Under the pieces are notes generated by a model that was not told the origin of the DNA, ran no database searches, and saw only the letters and a list, made by a program, of their open reading frames with translations. Shown here in pieces: positions 1 to 8,828 of a stretch of DNA of 20,162 bases. Every line of letters begins with the position of its first letter. The stretch's first letter is position 1. The position numbers and the translations under genes are program-made. Source of the DNA: CAYSFW01 sp964620675 (GTDB taxonomy: Bacteria; Pseudomonadota; Gammaproteobacteria; UWMA-0217); assembly GCA_964620675.1 (NCBI GenBank), contig CAZUJU010000054.1, positions 1 to 20,162 of the forward strand, written 5' to 3'.

Positions 1-298
<298 letters not shown>

Positions 299-862
299 AG
301 TGGGAATTCAGAGTATTCCTGCGTCGTCAAACTGCGTTGATCGAATATGCCGATGCGCTACTGCGCGCGTAATGGTGCGGCTTCTTCAGTACGCCGCTTC
401 CCCCACGCAGTCGGGTTCACATTTTTTCGTAAGGATACTGCAATGTACCGCCCGTCAGGTTAAGCGGGTCACATTTTCAGCGACGGGCCTCGGAGCGGTA
501 ACCCATCGGCGCGCTCCACTTCGCGCAGGCCGAGTCTGGCAAGTGTACCGCTGCCATGTACCTGCTTTTCTCAGTTGAAGGCGCCGTGGGAGCCAGCGTT
601 TCACCAGTACTCACGCGGCAGCGCATGGATATACCCACTTACAACCGAGGAATCCGGGATGAACGTTTCGAACCGGTGCGCCGCCCTTTTACGCATCGAC
701 GTTGAGCGCGCGGGGAAAGCGCTATCGAAGCGACGCGATGGGTCGAAGGCGGTACGCCGCTGCCTGCGTAACGTCGACTCACACGCCGCGTTGTATGCGC
801 CCGAACGCCCGTCGTCGCGAGGTTCGTCATCGCCAACGCGGAGCCAATGGGTTGCGCCGCGC
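299..862. other. Gene-free stretch of 564 bp between hsdM and the peptide-binding protein gene
   Basis: No open frame here gives a recognisable protein on either strand, and the frames that exist have low-complexity, Arg/Ser-rich shadow composition. It should contain the hsdM promoter (leftward) and the 3' end of the leftward operon starting at trpB2, but I see no convincing hexamer pair or T-tailed hairpin. One imperfect direct repeat is present: GGGTTCACATTTT at 413-425 and GGGTCACATTTT at 466-477. Confidence 0.5.
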
Positions 863-2431
863 TCAGCGCAGCGACAACCAGCGTGTCGGATGCACGTCCA
901 TGATGTTGTCAACCCAGCCTTTGACGCGCGGATTGACGAGGTGTTGCGTGGTGTAGTGGTACAGCGGAATGACAGGCAGGTCGTCGAGCAGGATGCGTTC
1001 GGCTTGTTGCATCAGTTGGGCACGTTGGCGTGCGTCGAGGGTGCGTTCGGATTGGCCGATCAGGGTGTCGAATTCGGCATTCGCGTAGCCGGCGGGGTTC
1101 ATGTCGCCGATATCGGATTTGAGCAGGCTGAGAAATGAGTAAGCGTCGTTGTAGTCGCCGATCCAGCCGCCGCGAATGACTTCGAAGGCGCGGCGTTTGC
1201 GCGAGTCGAGGTAGACCTTCCATTCTTCGTTGCGGAGCCGGGTTTTGACGCCGAGCACCTGTTTCCACATCGCGGCGACGGCGATGGCGATTTTTTTATG
1301 GTTGTCGCTGGTGTTATAGAGCAGCTCGACCACCAGCGGGTTGCCCTTGTCGTAGCCGCTTTCGGCGTAGAGCCGTTGCGCCTGTTGTTCGCGGGCGGCC
1401 TTTTCGAGTGCGGCTTCGGCCATTGCGGCAGGTGCGTAGTCGCGTACCCCGGCCGGGACCCAGCTCCACGCCGGACGTTCGCCGCCGCGCGTGACTTTGC
1501 TGGTGAGGATGTCGCGGTCGATGGCGAGGGTCAGGGCTCGCCGCAGTTTGGCGTCGTCGCGAAACGGCGCCCGGGTCAGGTTGAGCGCAAGATAATAGAC
1601 GCCATTGTAAGGCGCGTTGCGGAAGGCCTCCGGAAACTGAGTGGCGACCCATTCGATCTGCGCCGAGGGTACGTCTTCGGTGATGTCGAGTTCGCCGGCG
1701 CGAAAGCGTTTGAGTTCGCTGTTTTTGTCCTCGGTGGGATAGTAGATCACGGCGTCGATCGCTACTTCGGCCGCGGCGTGAAAGTGGGGGTTGCGCACGA
1801 GCTTGAGGTGCGATTGCGGCACCCACTCGGCCAAACGGTAGGCGCCGTTGCTGATGAGATTCCCCGGACGGGTCCATTGATTGCCGTGCGCGACGATCGC
1901 GTTGCGCGGCACGGGGTAACTCATGTGGTGGGTCAGGAGATCGAGAAAATAGGGGGTCGGCGCGGCGAGGCGGATTTCCAGCGTGTGCGGATCGTGCGCC
2001 GTAACGCCGATCGCACCGGCCTCGCGCAGTTCTCCTTTGTTGTAGGCCTCCGCGTTCAGAATCGGCCAGAGAATAAAAGCGTAGTCGGAAGCGGTTTCGG
2101 GCGCGAGCGCGCGGCGAAACGCAACGACGAAATCCTCCGCGACCACTGCACTGCCATCGGACCAGCGGGCATCCGGGCGCAGTTCGAAGCGGTAGGTCAG
2201 CCCATCGGCGCTCACCGTCCAACGCTCGGCAACACCCGGCAGCAGGGCGCCATCCGGGCCTTCCGTCAGCAGTCCTTCGAACAAATCACGCTGCAGGTTG
2301 GCCTCAGGCACGCCACTGGATCGGTGTACGTCGAGTGTTTCCGGCTCGGCGCCGTTGCCGCGGTGCAGAATCGATTCCGCACTCGCGAGGCACGTCCACG
2401 CAAGCGCGATGAGGAGCAGGCTAAATCGCAA
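863..2431 (-). CDS. Periplasmic oligopeptide-binding protein, family 5 (OppA/MppA type)
   Basis: 522 residues. It begins with a Sec signal peptide (MRFSLLLIALAWTCLASA, likely cut after Ala18) with no lipobox cysteine, so a soluble periplasmic protein is expected. The mature part is full length for the SBP_bac_5 family. It starts with RGNGAEPETLDVH, then LFEGLLTEGPDG and a VAERWTVSADGLTYRFELRPDARWSDG-like block, and ends with VIPLYHYTTQHLVNPRVKGW as in OppA/MppA. The expected role is capture of peptides for an ABC importer. No permease or ATPase gene is nearby, so it must work with subunits encoded elsewhere, or signal as MppA-type proteins do. Its ATG lies inside the end of nnrU (11-bp overlap), pointing to translational coupling. 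Confidence 0.9.
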   Translation of the reverse strand: MRFSLLLIALAWTCLASAESILHRGNGAEPETLDVHRSSGVPEANLQRDLFEGLLTEGPDGALLPGVAERWTVSADGLTYRFELRPDARWSDGSAVVAEDFVVAFRRALAPETASDYAFILWPILNAEAYNKGELREAGAIGVTAHDPHTLEIRLAAPTPYFLDLLTHHMSYPVPRNAIVAHGNQWTRPGNLISNGAYRLAEWVPQSHLKLVRNPHFHAAAEVAIDAVIYYPTEDKNSELKRFRAGELDITEDVPSAQIEWVATQFPEAFRNAPYNGVYYLALNLTRAPFRDDAKLRRALTLAIDRDILTSKVTRGGERPAWSWVPAGVRDYAPAAMAEAALEKAAREQQAQRLYAESGYDKGNPLVVELLYNTSDNHKKIAIAVAAMWKQVLGVKTRLRNEEWKVYLDSRKRRAFEVIRGGWIGDYNDAYSFLSLLKSDIGDMNPAGYANAEFDTLIGQSERTLDARQRAQLMQQAERILLDDLPVIPLYHYTTQHLVNPRVKGWVDNIMDVHPTRWLSLR

Positions 2432-2984
2432 TGAGCGGCACCCCGGATAAATACGGATGGGCGAACAGCAGCACGGCGTAGATGATGACCGCGATCACCA
2501 CGAGCTTGACCTCGCTCGACCACGGCGGCGTGGCGGTTTGCACCCTCGCGCCATCGCGGCGGTTGATCAAGGGTTGCGACAGCACCGCCCAGAGCGCGAG
2601 GCCACCGAACAATACCAGCGAGCGCGAGTCGCCGTTGGTCAACAGGTGCGCGACCGCCCAGACGACCACGCTGTTCAGCATCGGATGGCGTACCCAGCGC
2701 TTGATGCGTGACTGGCCGTGCGAGGCGCCAAACAGCACCAAGGCCAGCAGCATCAGCGGCGAACTGAGGTAGGCGCCCCACGCAGGCGGCGTGTAAACCG
2801 CTTGCGGCGCGGTGGCGCGCCAACCGAACACGATCATCAGCAGCGCCGCGACGATGGCGAGCGTAAACAGGCCTTGATAGACCTGCCCCCGCGTAGCCAG
2901 CAGTCGAGCGCGCGTAGCGGGCGCGAGCGCCGGAAACAGGTGCACCACACTCCACAGCAACACACCGATCAGAAGCAGCGTCAT
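2421..2984 (-). CDS. nnrU: NnrU family integral membrane protein
   Basis: 187 residues, almost wholly hydrophobic, with about five membrane spans: residues 1-20, 38-53, 66-88, 106-138 region, and 160-180. Family hallmarks are the internal RIKRWVRHPMLNSVVVWAVAHLL block and the LTNGDSRSLVLFGG loop, both typical of NnrU (PF07298). NnrU was named from denitrification gene clusters and is related to isoprenoid-modifying membrane proteins such as the 15-cis-zeta-carotene isomerase Z-ISO; its biochemical role is not established. Nothing here points to denitrification genes. ATG at 2984 is preceded by GGAGGA eight bases upstream. It sits 87 bp after trpB2 and overlaps the start of the peptide-binding protein gene, consistent with a three-gene operon. 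Confidence 0.88.
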   Translation of the reverse strand: MTLLLIGVLLWSVVHLFPALAPATRARLLATRGQVYQGLFTLAIVAALLMIVFGWRATAPQAVYTPPAWGAYLSSPLMLLALVLFGASHGQSRIKRWVRHPMLNSVVVWAVAHLLTNGDSRSLVLFGGLALWAVLSQPLINRRDGARVQTATPPWSSEVKLVVIAVIIYAVLLFAHPYLSGVPLIAI

Positions 2985-3071
2985 GGGTAATTCCTCCGCA
3001 TCGAATGGCTAAACCCAGCGGTGGCGCGGTAGGCAGCATGCCACCGGCTGGCACAGCATACCAAGCCCGAT

Positions 3072-4436
3072 TTAGCCGACTTTGGGCAGGCGCTTGAGCG
3101 CCTCCTGAATCGCCGCGTCGGGGTACTCGAAATCCTCCAGCTCACCGGCGAAGTACTTATCGTACGAGGCCATGTCGAAATGGCCATGACCCGAGAGGTT
3201 GAACAGCAAGGTCTTGGGCTCGCCGCTTGCCTTGCAGCGCAGTGCTTCGTCGATACAGGCGCGGATCGCATGGCAGGACTCCGGCGCCGGGATGATGCCC
3301 TCGGCCCGCGCGAACATGACGCCGGCCTCGAAGGTCGCGAGTTGCGGCACGGCGATCGCTTCGATCAGTTTTTCGTGATAGAGCTGCGAGAGTAACGGCG
3401 AGTCACCGTGGTAACGCAAGCCACCCGCGTGGATGCCCGGCGGCATAAAATCGTGCCCGAGGGTGTACATCTTCATCAACGGGGTGTAACCGGAGACATC
3501 ACCGTAATCGTAGGCGTAAACGCCCTTGGTCAGGGTGGGGCAGGAGGACGGCTCGACTGCAATACAACGCAGATTTTCGGCGCGCTTGTCGCCCGTCGCC
3601 TTGTCCGCCAGGAACGGAAAACTCACCCCTGCAAAATTACATCCGCCGCCGCACGGCGCGAAGATCATGTCGGGATAGTCACCCACCAGATCGAACTGCT
3701 TTTTCGCCTCCAGGCCGATAACCGTCTGGTGCAGCAGCACGTGATTCAGCACCGAGCCGAGCGCGTAGTTGGTATCGCTGCGCGAGGCCGCCTCCTCCAC
3801 CGCTTCGGAAATCGCGATACCGAGACTGCCCTGGTTCTCCGGATCTTCCGCCAGGATTTTGCGTCCTGCCTCGGTCAGGTCGGTCGGGCTGGCAAAGACC
3901 TCCGCGCCCCAGGTCTGCATCATCGAACGCCGGAATGGCTTCTGCTGATAACTAACCTTGACCATGTAGACGCGAATCTCCATGTCGAACATTTGCCCCG
4001 CCAGCGCGAGCGAAGAGCCCCATTGCCCCGCGCCGGTCTCCGTGGTCAGTCGGTTAATTCCCGCCATTTTGTTGAAGTAAGCCTGCGGAATTGCCGAATT
4101 GGGCTTATGCGAACCGGCGGGTGATACCGCCTCGTTCTTGAAATAGATCTTGGCGGGCGTGCCCAGCACTTGCTCCAGCCGGTGCGCACGCACCAGGGGT
4201 GCGGGCCGCCATAGACGATAGATCTCGCGCACCGGGTCGGGAATCGGAATCCAGCGCTCAGCCGACATTTCCTGCTCAAGAATGTTGCCGGGAAAGATCG
4301 CGAGCATCCGCTCGGGGCTGACCGGGTTGCCGTCGGGTCCGAGTGGCGGCAACGGCGGATTCGGCATGTCGGCGACGACATTGTACCAGTGGGTCGGAAT
4401 CTCGGATTCGTCGAGCAGGATCTTGGTTTTCGGCAT
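3072..4436 (-). CDS. trpB2: TrpB2-type tryptophan synthase beta chain (PLP enzyme)
   Basis: 454 residues, the long form typical of TrpB2 rather than the ~400-residue TrpB1. Family features: the N-terminal extension with HWYNVVADMPNP and PPLGPDG, the PLP-lysine motif AGSHKPNSA (Lys111), the ETGAGQWGSS block containing the catalytic-type Glu133, and the glycine-rich phosphate loop APCGGGCNFAG. In characterised relatives it makes tryptophan from indole and serine, generally without a stable TrpA complex, and is thought to salvage indole; some relatives use O-phosphoserine. AGGAG lies about seven bases before ATG 4436. No other trp gene is nearby, which supports a salvage or accessory role. It is the likely first gene of the leftward operon with nnrU and the binding protein. 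Confidence 0.93.
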   Translation of the reverse strand: MPKTKILLDESEIPTHWYNVVADMPNPPLPPLGPDGNPVSPERMLAIFPGNILEQEMSAERWIPIPDPVREIYRLWRPAPLVRAHRLEQVLGTPAKIYFKNEAVSPAGSHKPNSAIPQAYFNKMAGINRLTTETGAGQWGSSLALAGQMFDMEIRVYMVKVSYQQKPFRRSMMQTWGAEVFASPTDLTEAGRKILAEDPENQGSLGIAISEAVEEAASRSDTNYALGSVLNHVLLHQTVIGLEAKKQFDLVGDYPDMIFAPCGGGCNFAGVSFPFLADKATGDKRAENLRCIAVEPSSCPTLTKGVYAYDYGDVSGYTPLMKMYTLGHDFMPPGIHAGGLRYHGDSPLLSQLYHEKLIEAIAVPQLATFEAGVMFARAEGIIPAPESCHAIRACIDEALRCKASGEPKTLLFNLSGHGHFDMASYDKYFAGELEDFEYPDAAIQEALKRLPKVG

Positions 4437-4616
4437 GGCCGGCTCCTGTTGTAGCAGTAAGTGAGGTGGTCGGGGTTGATGCTAAACCATCGCCGACGTT
4501 CGGCGCCATGGCAAGGCAATCGACCCGAACGCGCGCGCTGACCACATGGCTGATTGTTTCATCCGCGATTTAATATTACGCTGTTTGAAAACGAACAATA
4601 CGAACGGGCTACCGAC

Positions 4617-5390
4617 ATGAGCGAGTGCTTTCAGGCGCCGGTCTCGGCGCTTCTTATGGGATTGCTTTTGCCTTACCTCGCCTACCGCTACGCGGCCGGA
4701 CATCGTCCGTTCTGGTCGTGTGCGCTGACTTGGCTGACCATCGCAGGCAGCGGACTTTCGCTCTTTGGCCATGCCTACCTATGCGCGGGAGCAGATTGGA
4801 TGCACGCGCTGGGCGCATTGTGGCTTGGTGCGCTCGCCGGCGCGCTCTACGCCTTGCACGTCCACGGCGTCCAAAATCGCTTCGCCGAACGTGCGGCGGA
4901 AGTCGATACGCGAAATTTATTGCAGCTTGCGCTCCCCGTGGAGGTCACCTTTTGGCTCGCGACCGGGATCATGGCGCTGTGCGCCGCACTGCTCCAGACC
5001 CCCGCCCTACACCAATCTCAAATCGCGACGTTTTGTTGCTCCACGTTGTTACTGGCAGCGATGGTGCTGGCATTTTATCTCTACTGTTGCCGCGCCCGGA
5101 TAACGCCCGAGGGTATCCATGGCTGGAGCCGTTGGGGCGTGCCCTGCTTTATCGCGTGGACGGATATCACGCATATTCACCACGCCGGTTTCGGTCTGGC
5201 GTTCGCATTTCGCTCGCGCGATCAAGCGACCACGGTTTATCTGCCACTCGCCCTTAACGGCATGGCGGGCCTGTTGGAGCGCTTACGCGCCAGTTTGCCG
5301 AGCCGCGCGCCGAACGCTCGGCTCGACACCACGATCCGGGGTCTGGTCGCCGAGCGCAACGGACGTCTGCTACCGCGGCGCCTCGCCTAG
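4617..5390 (+). CDS. Five-span membrane protein with a C-terminal PH-like soluble domain, function unknown
   Basis: 257 residues from ATG 4617. A TTG at 4554 would add 21 charged residues before the first span and is less likely. Hydrophobic spans lie at about residues 8-26, 36-56, 63-82, 107-126 and 137-158. After the last span comes a beta-rich stretch (ITPEGIHGWSRWGVPCFIAWTDITHIHH ... TTVYLPLALNGMAGLLERLRASLP, here shortened) that follows the pattern of bacterial PH-like domains found at the C-terminus of small membrane proteins. I do not recognise a named family. It is divergent from trpB2, with a TAATAT at 4571-4576 as a possible -10 but no clear -35. Its last 21 bp overlap the end of the convergent sensor kinase gene. 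Confidence 0.75.
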   Translation: MSECFQAPVSALLMGLLLPYLAYRYAAGHRPFWSCALTWLTIAGSGLSLFGHAYLCAGADWMHALGALWLGALAGALYALHVHGVQNRFAERAAEVDTRNLLQLALPVEVTFWLATGIMALCAALLQTPALHQSQIATFCCSTLLLAAMVLAFYLYCCRARITPEGIHGWSRWGVPCFIAWTDITHIHHAGFGLAFAFRSRDQATTVYLPLALNGMAGLLERLRASLPSRAPNARLDTTIRGLVAERNGRLLPRRLA

Positions 5391-6713
5391 CCCGGACTCC
5401 GCTCCGCCCTTGTGATTCGGCAAGGGCAATTCGATACACGCCGCCAGACCGCCGCCGAGGCGGTTGCGCAAAACCAGTTCGCCCCCATGCCGCCACGCGG
5501 CACGCTCGACGATCGCCAAACCCAAACCGGTACCCACGCCGCCACTGCGCGCCGCATCCAGGCGCTTGAACGGACGCGTGACCTGCGCAAGGTGATCCTC
5601 CGGAATGCCCGGCCCGCGATCCAGCACACAGAGCGCGACCCCGACCTCGGTCCGCTCACCCACCAGCGCCACGTGCGGACCGGCATAGCGCAGCGCGTTT
5701 TCGACCAGATTGACCACCGCCCGGCGCAAGCCTTCGCGCGCCAGCGGCAGGTGCGGCAATGCCGCGACCTCCGTCTCCAGCATCACGCCACGGCGGCGGA
5801 ACTGCTCGGCGATCGCCAGCAACAACTCTGCCGGGTCGGCCTCCTCCAACGCGGCGGGTTCATTGCTCTGCGCAAACTCCAGAAACTGGGCGATCACGCG
5901 CTCCATCTCGTCGACGTCCGCGACCATCGCCTCTTGCTCAGCTGGATCCCGAACATTCAATTCGACGCCGAGGCGCAGCCGCGCCAGGGGGGTGCGCAGG
6001 TCGTGTGAAATGCCCGCCAGCAGCAGAGTGCGATCGGTTTCCTGTTGCCCGAGGTCGTAGGCCATGCGATTGAAGGCGCGCCCGAGTGCGCGAATCTCCG
6101 GCGGCCCGGTCTCGGGCACCGCGGCGGGTCGCTCACCACGCCCCAGCGCGCTCGCCGCGCGGGTGATGGCATCAAGCGGTCGGTTGATCGCGGTCACCAT
6201 CAGCCAGGCCCCCAGTACCGAAGTCAGCAGCACGAAACTGCCCCACCCGGCCAAGGGCCACGGAAACGGACGCACCAGCGGGGTCCGCGGCATGATCACC
6301 CAGTATTCGTCGGCGTCGATATTGAAGCTCACCCACAGGCCTTCAACATCCTCTTCGGTGACGATGACCTGCGTGCCCTCGCCCAGCAGGCGCTTGACTT
6401 CGGTCTCGATCAAGCGGATCAGCGGGTCATCCGGCAATGGCGGAATGAGATCCTCGTAAGCCAGCGGATAAATCCGAATCCCCTCGCGCCGCGACAGGTC
6501 ATCGAGCAACGCGTAGCGACTGTCCGGTCGCGCCGCGAGCAAGGCCGCGCGGGTCAAACCGACCACGCTGGCGGCGCGATGCGCAATCTGCCGCGCACGC
6601 GGCTCCTGCTCCGCCCAACGCCCCAGCAACAACCAAGCGGTCTGACTCAACACCAACACCAGCACGATCAGCGACAGCGTGCGCAGTAACAGTGAGGGTT
6701 GCCGCCAGCGCAT
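5370..6713 (-). CDS. EnvZ-like sensor histidine kinase
   Basis: 447 residues from ATG 6713; longer frames upstream would run through the response regulator gene. First membrane span about residues 8-30, periplasmic domain about 31-152 with the PRTPLVRPFPWP segment seen in EnvZ-like kinases, second span about 155-175, HAMP about 176-228. The phosphorylation site is ISHDLRTPLARLRL with His237. ATP-binding motifs follow: N box NLVENALRYA (335-344), G1 DRGPGIPE (365-372), G2 GTGLGLAIV (394-402). This is the EnvZ/OmpR architecture. The kinase is expected to autophosphorylate and pass phosphate to the adjacent regulator, from which it is separated by 10 bp in the same operon. The signal is unknown. 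Its 3' end overlaps the convergent membrane protein gene by 21 bp. Confidence 0.92.
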   Translation of the reverse strand: MRWRQPSLLLRTLSLIVLVLVLSQTAWLLLGRWAEQEPRARQIAHRAASVVGLTRAALLAARPDSRYALLDDLSRREGIRIYPLAYEDLIPPLPDDPLIRLIETEVKRLLGEGTQVIVTEEDVEGLWVSFNIDADEYWVIMPRTPLVRPFPWPLAGWGSFVLLTSVLGAWLMVTAINRPLDAITRAASALGRGERPAAVPETGPPEIRALGRAFNRMAYDLGQQETDRTLLLAGISHDLRTPLARLRLGVELNVRDPAEQEAMVADVDEMERVIAQFLEFAQSNEPAALEEADPAELLLAIAEQFRRRGVMLETEVAALPHLPLAREGLRRAVVNLVENALRYAGPHVALVGERTEVGVALCVLDRGPGIPEDHLAQVTRPFKRLDAARSGGVGTGLGLAIVERAAWRHGGELVLRNRLGGGLAACIELPLPNHKGGAESGLGEAPR

Positions 6714-6723
6714 GCGTTCGCTA

Positions 6724-7449
6724 TTACGCGTCAGGAATGAAAACGTAGCCCACCCCCCAGACCGTCTGGAGGTAGCGCGGCTTCGCGGGATCGTCTTCGA
6801 GCAGGCGGCGCAGGCGCGAGATCTGGACATCGATGCTGCGATCGTAGGCCCCGTGCTCGCGTCCCCGCGCCAGCTCCATCAGGCGATCGCGCGACAATGT
6901 TTGGCGCGGGTGCTCCACCAGTACCCTGAGGATCGCGAACTCGCCGCTGGTAATCACTAAGGGCTGACCGTCGCGGGTCAACCGACGCAAACCGAGATTG
7001 AGCCGGAACGGGCCGAACGCAATGCGCTCCTCCACCGGCGCCGCCACCGGCGCCGCCACCGATTTGCCAGCACCGGGTCGGCGCCGCAGCACGGCCTTGA
7101 TCCGTGCCACCAGTTCACGCGGATTGAACGGCTTGGCGAGATAATCGTCGGCACCCATTTCGAGACCGACAATCCGATCGACGTCGTCACCGCGCGCGGT
7201 CAACATGACGATCGGCACATCATCCTCCGCGCCGCGCAACCGCCGGCACACCGACAAACCGTCCTCCCCCGGGAGCATCAAGTCCAGCACCACCAGGTCG
7301 AAGCGATGCAGCCGACGCTCGTCATCCATCTCCATCGCATTCGCCACGGTCGTCGCCTCAAAGCCCTGCTCGCGCAGGTAACGACCCAGCAACTCGCGCA
7401 GGCGCGTGTCGTCGTCCACCACCAGCACTCGGGGCGGCATCTCATTCAT
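6724..7449 (-). CDS. ompR: OmpR-family response regulator
   Basis: 241 residues from ATG 7449, chosen because GGAGGA lies about 11 bases upstream; a TTG at 7497 would add 16 unlikely residues. The receiver domain has the acidic pair in VLVVDDD, the phospho-acceptor Asp56 in VVLDLMLPGEDG, Thr84 and Lys106 in LAKPFN. An alanine/proline linker (VAAPVAAPVEE) joins it to a winged-helix Trans_reg_C domain ending DRSIDVQISRLRRLLEDDP and YLQTVWGVGYVFIP, a close match to OmpR. It should be phosphorylated by the downstream kinase and bind DNA as tandem dimers. The true target genes are not evident; the divergent EF-hand gene shares its promoter region. Confidence 0.93.
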   Translation of the reverse strand: MNEMPPRVLVVDDDTRLRELLGRYLREQGFEATTVANAMEMDDERRLHRFDLVVLDLMLPGEDGLSVCRRLRGAEDDVPIVMLTARGDDVDRIVGLEMGADDYLAKPFNPRELVARIKAVLRRRPGAGKSVAAPVAAPVEERIAFGPFRLNLGLRRLTRDGQPLVITSGEFAILRVLVEHPRQTLSRDRLMELARGREHGAYDRSIDVQISRLRRLLEDDPAKPRYLQTVWGVGYVFIPDA

Positions 7450-7513
7450 GGGCGAAGTGTCCTCCGTACGGTGCCGATTTCGGCTGGCCTTCCCCAATGT
7501 GTAGCGTGTCGCG

Positions 7514-7545
7514 GGTCACATTACAGAAATATTTTGTTACAAATT
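7514..7545 (-). promoter_or_regulatory. Possible OmpR-type autoregulatory site
   Basis: In the AT-rich part of the 290-bp region between the regulator gene and the EF-hand gene, TTTGTTACAAA (7533-7543) is an 11-base palindrome. On the minus strand two TGTAA[C/T] half-sites lie about 15 bases apart. OmpR-family regulators usually bind direct repeats with roughly this period. This is inferred from base composition and spacing alone. Confidence 0.25.
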
Positions 7546-7739
7546 CGTCCATCGCTGGAAAAACTTCATTAACGAGTTCGGCGTAACCTAACACGAGTTG
7601 CAGGAGGGATTCGGGCTCGGTGTCCTCCCCCACGAAGTGTTCCCCCTTTCCAACACCGCGGGTCCCTCCGGCAACGCCCATCACCTCGCAACTCGGTGAA
7701 AAACGGACAAAGACGGAACTTCGTGCAAACTTCCCCCGA

Positions 7740-8159
7740 ATGAGCCAGAGACCAGACCGACAGCGCCTGATCACGCTCGTTGCATTCGTCACTCTGAGCG
7801 CCGTCGCATCCGCACAGCCGTTGCCACCGCCCCTGTCAACCCTCGCGTCGCAACTCAGCCTCGAAGAGCGGCAAGCGCTGCGGCGGGATATCGAACGCTG
7901 GTCGAACAGCGTCAAACCGGAACGTTCCCAGTTCGACGCACGCCGCGACGAGTTGCGCGCGCTGGCGCGCGAGCGTTTCCGCGAAGCCGACCTCAACGAC
8001 GACAACTGCCTTGACCCGCGTGAGATCGAACAACTCAATCCGCGTCTGCTCAAGCATTTTCCGAATCTCGATCGCGATGGCGACGGTCTGGTGGGCTTTG
8101 ATGAATTCCTCGAAGCCATCAACGACCGCAACCGCCACGTCCGGGATCAGGCACGCTGA
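7740..8159 (+). CDS. Exported EF-hand calcium-binding protein
   Basis: 139 residues from ATG 7740. A signal peptide is evident (charged start MSQRPDRQR, hydrophobic core, ASA cut site before Gln26). The mature protein is a charged helical region with two canonical EF-hand loops near the C-terminus: D84-x-N86-x-D88-x-C90-x-D92-x-x-E95, and D111-x-D113-x-D115-x-L117-x-G119-x-x-E122. Both have ligands at positions 1, 3, 5, 9 or equivalent, and 12, so calcium binding is expected in the periplasm. No Shine-Dalgarno sequence is obvious. A GTG at 7620 would extend the frame but place the signal peptide internally. It is transcribed away from the ompR-like gene, toward the DUF302 gene. Confidence 0.8.
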   Translation: MSQRPDRQRLITLVAFVTLSAVASAQPLPPPLSTLASQLSLEERQALRRDIERWSNSVKPERSQFDARRDELRALARERFREADLNDDNCLDPREIEQLNPRLLKHFPNLDRDGDGLVGFDEFLEAINDRNRHVRDQAR

Positions 8160-8194
8160 TCGCGGCCAGCGCGATATCCCTGTGCGCGTAACGG

Positions 8195-8224
8195 TTGAGT
8201 GGCATGCAACTCAGGCACTAGACT
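8195..8224 (+). promoter_or_regulatory. Candidate sigma-70 promoter for the DUF302 gene
   Basis: TTGAGT (8195-8200), 18-bp spacer, TAGACT (8219-8224), 35 bp before the start codon at 8259. The spacer contains part of an inverted repeat, TGAGT (8196-8200) and ACTCA (8209-8213), which could be an operator. Confidence 0.45.
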
Positions 8225-8258
8225 ATCGAGCCCCGAAACGAGTCGACGAGGATCCCCA

Positions 8259-8783
8259 ATGCACAAAACCCTACTACTCGCTTGCGCCGTGCTGTTTGCC
8301 GCGCTCGCCGGCACCGCGTTCGCCGACACGAAGAAAGAAACCAAAACCGCGCCTGCGCCTATGATGCTCGACATCAATCAGACCGTGGTCAAGCAACAAC
8401 TGGCCGACGGCGTCAGTGCCGACGACGCAATCGAGGCGATGAAGTCCAAATCCAACGAGCTGAACATGAAGTTCGTGGCCCATCAACCGCTCTCGCAGGA
8501 ACTTGAGGCGCGCGGTGTCGAATCGGGTCGACTGGAGATCTTCCAGTTTTGTAATCCCATGGACGCCCACGAGATGGTGAAGTTCAATCCGATCTTCGCC
8601 GCGTATATGCCGTGCCGAATCGCGCTGGTCGAGGACAGCGAAAAGAAACTCTGGCTGATGATGTTGAACCTCGATATGTTGATCAACAACACACCGTTGC
8701 CGCCGGAACTCAAGGCGATCGCCGAACGCGTCAATACCACCCTCACCACAATCATGAATTCCGCCGCCCAGGGCGAATTCTGA
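8259..8783 (+). CDS. Exported DUF302 family protein
   Basis: 174 residues from ATG 8259, which has GAGGA about eight bases upstream; the in-frame start at 8199 would bury the signal peptide. The signal peptide is MHKTLLLACAVLFAALAGTAFA, cut before Asp23. The mature protein contains the DUF302-type block RLEIFQFCNPMDAHEM, followed by NPIFAAYMPCRIALVEDSEKKLWLM. Two cysteines (Cys98 and Cys119) could form a disulfide. DUF302 proteins are small periplasmic or cytoplasmic proteins of unproven function, often found in sulfur-oxidising and metal-stressed bacteria. The gene is flanked by a candidate promoter and a hairpin, so it is probably a single-gene unit between two other exported-protein genes. 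Confidence 0.82.
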   Translation: MHKTLLLACAVLFAALAGTAFADTKKETKTAPAPMMLDINQTVVKQQLADGVSADDAIEAMKSKSNELNMKFVAHQPLSQELEARGVESGRLEIFQFCNPMDAHEMVKFNPIFAAYMPCRIALVEDSEKKLWLMMLNLDMLINNTPLPPELKAIAERVNTTLTTIMNSAAQGEF

Positions 8784-8791
8784 ACCCGCCC

Positions 8792-8828
8792 GACCCGCGG
8801 GCTGGCGAGCGTCCCGCGGGTCCTGTTT
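8792..8828 (+). terminator. Hairpin terminator after the DUF302 gene
   Basis: GACCCGCGGG (8792-8801) and CCCGCGGGTC (8813-8822) form a perfect 10-bp GC-rich stem with an 11-base loop, nine bases after the stop codon. Only a short T run (8826-8828) follows, so termination may be weak or factor-assisted. Confidence 0.6.

Noticed and set aside
601..912. Minus-strand frame of 103 codons downstream of the peptide-binding protein
   Set aside because: It starts inside that gene in another frame, is rich in Arg and Ser, and shows no family similarity.
1298..2434. Long plus-strand open frame of 378 codons
   Set aside because: It is the mirror of the peptide-binding protein gene, whose protein has clear family motifs; the plus-strand translation has no recognisable domain.
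464..7522. Shared 12-mer GCGGGTCACATT at 464 and 7511
   Set aside because: Several 12-mers are expected to recur by chance in a window of this size.
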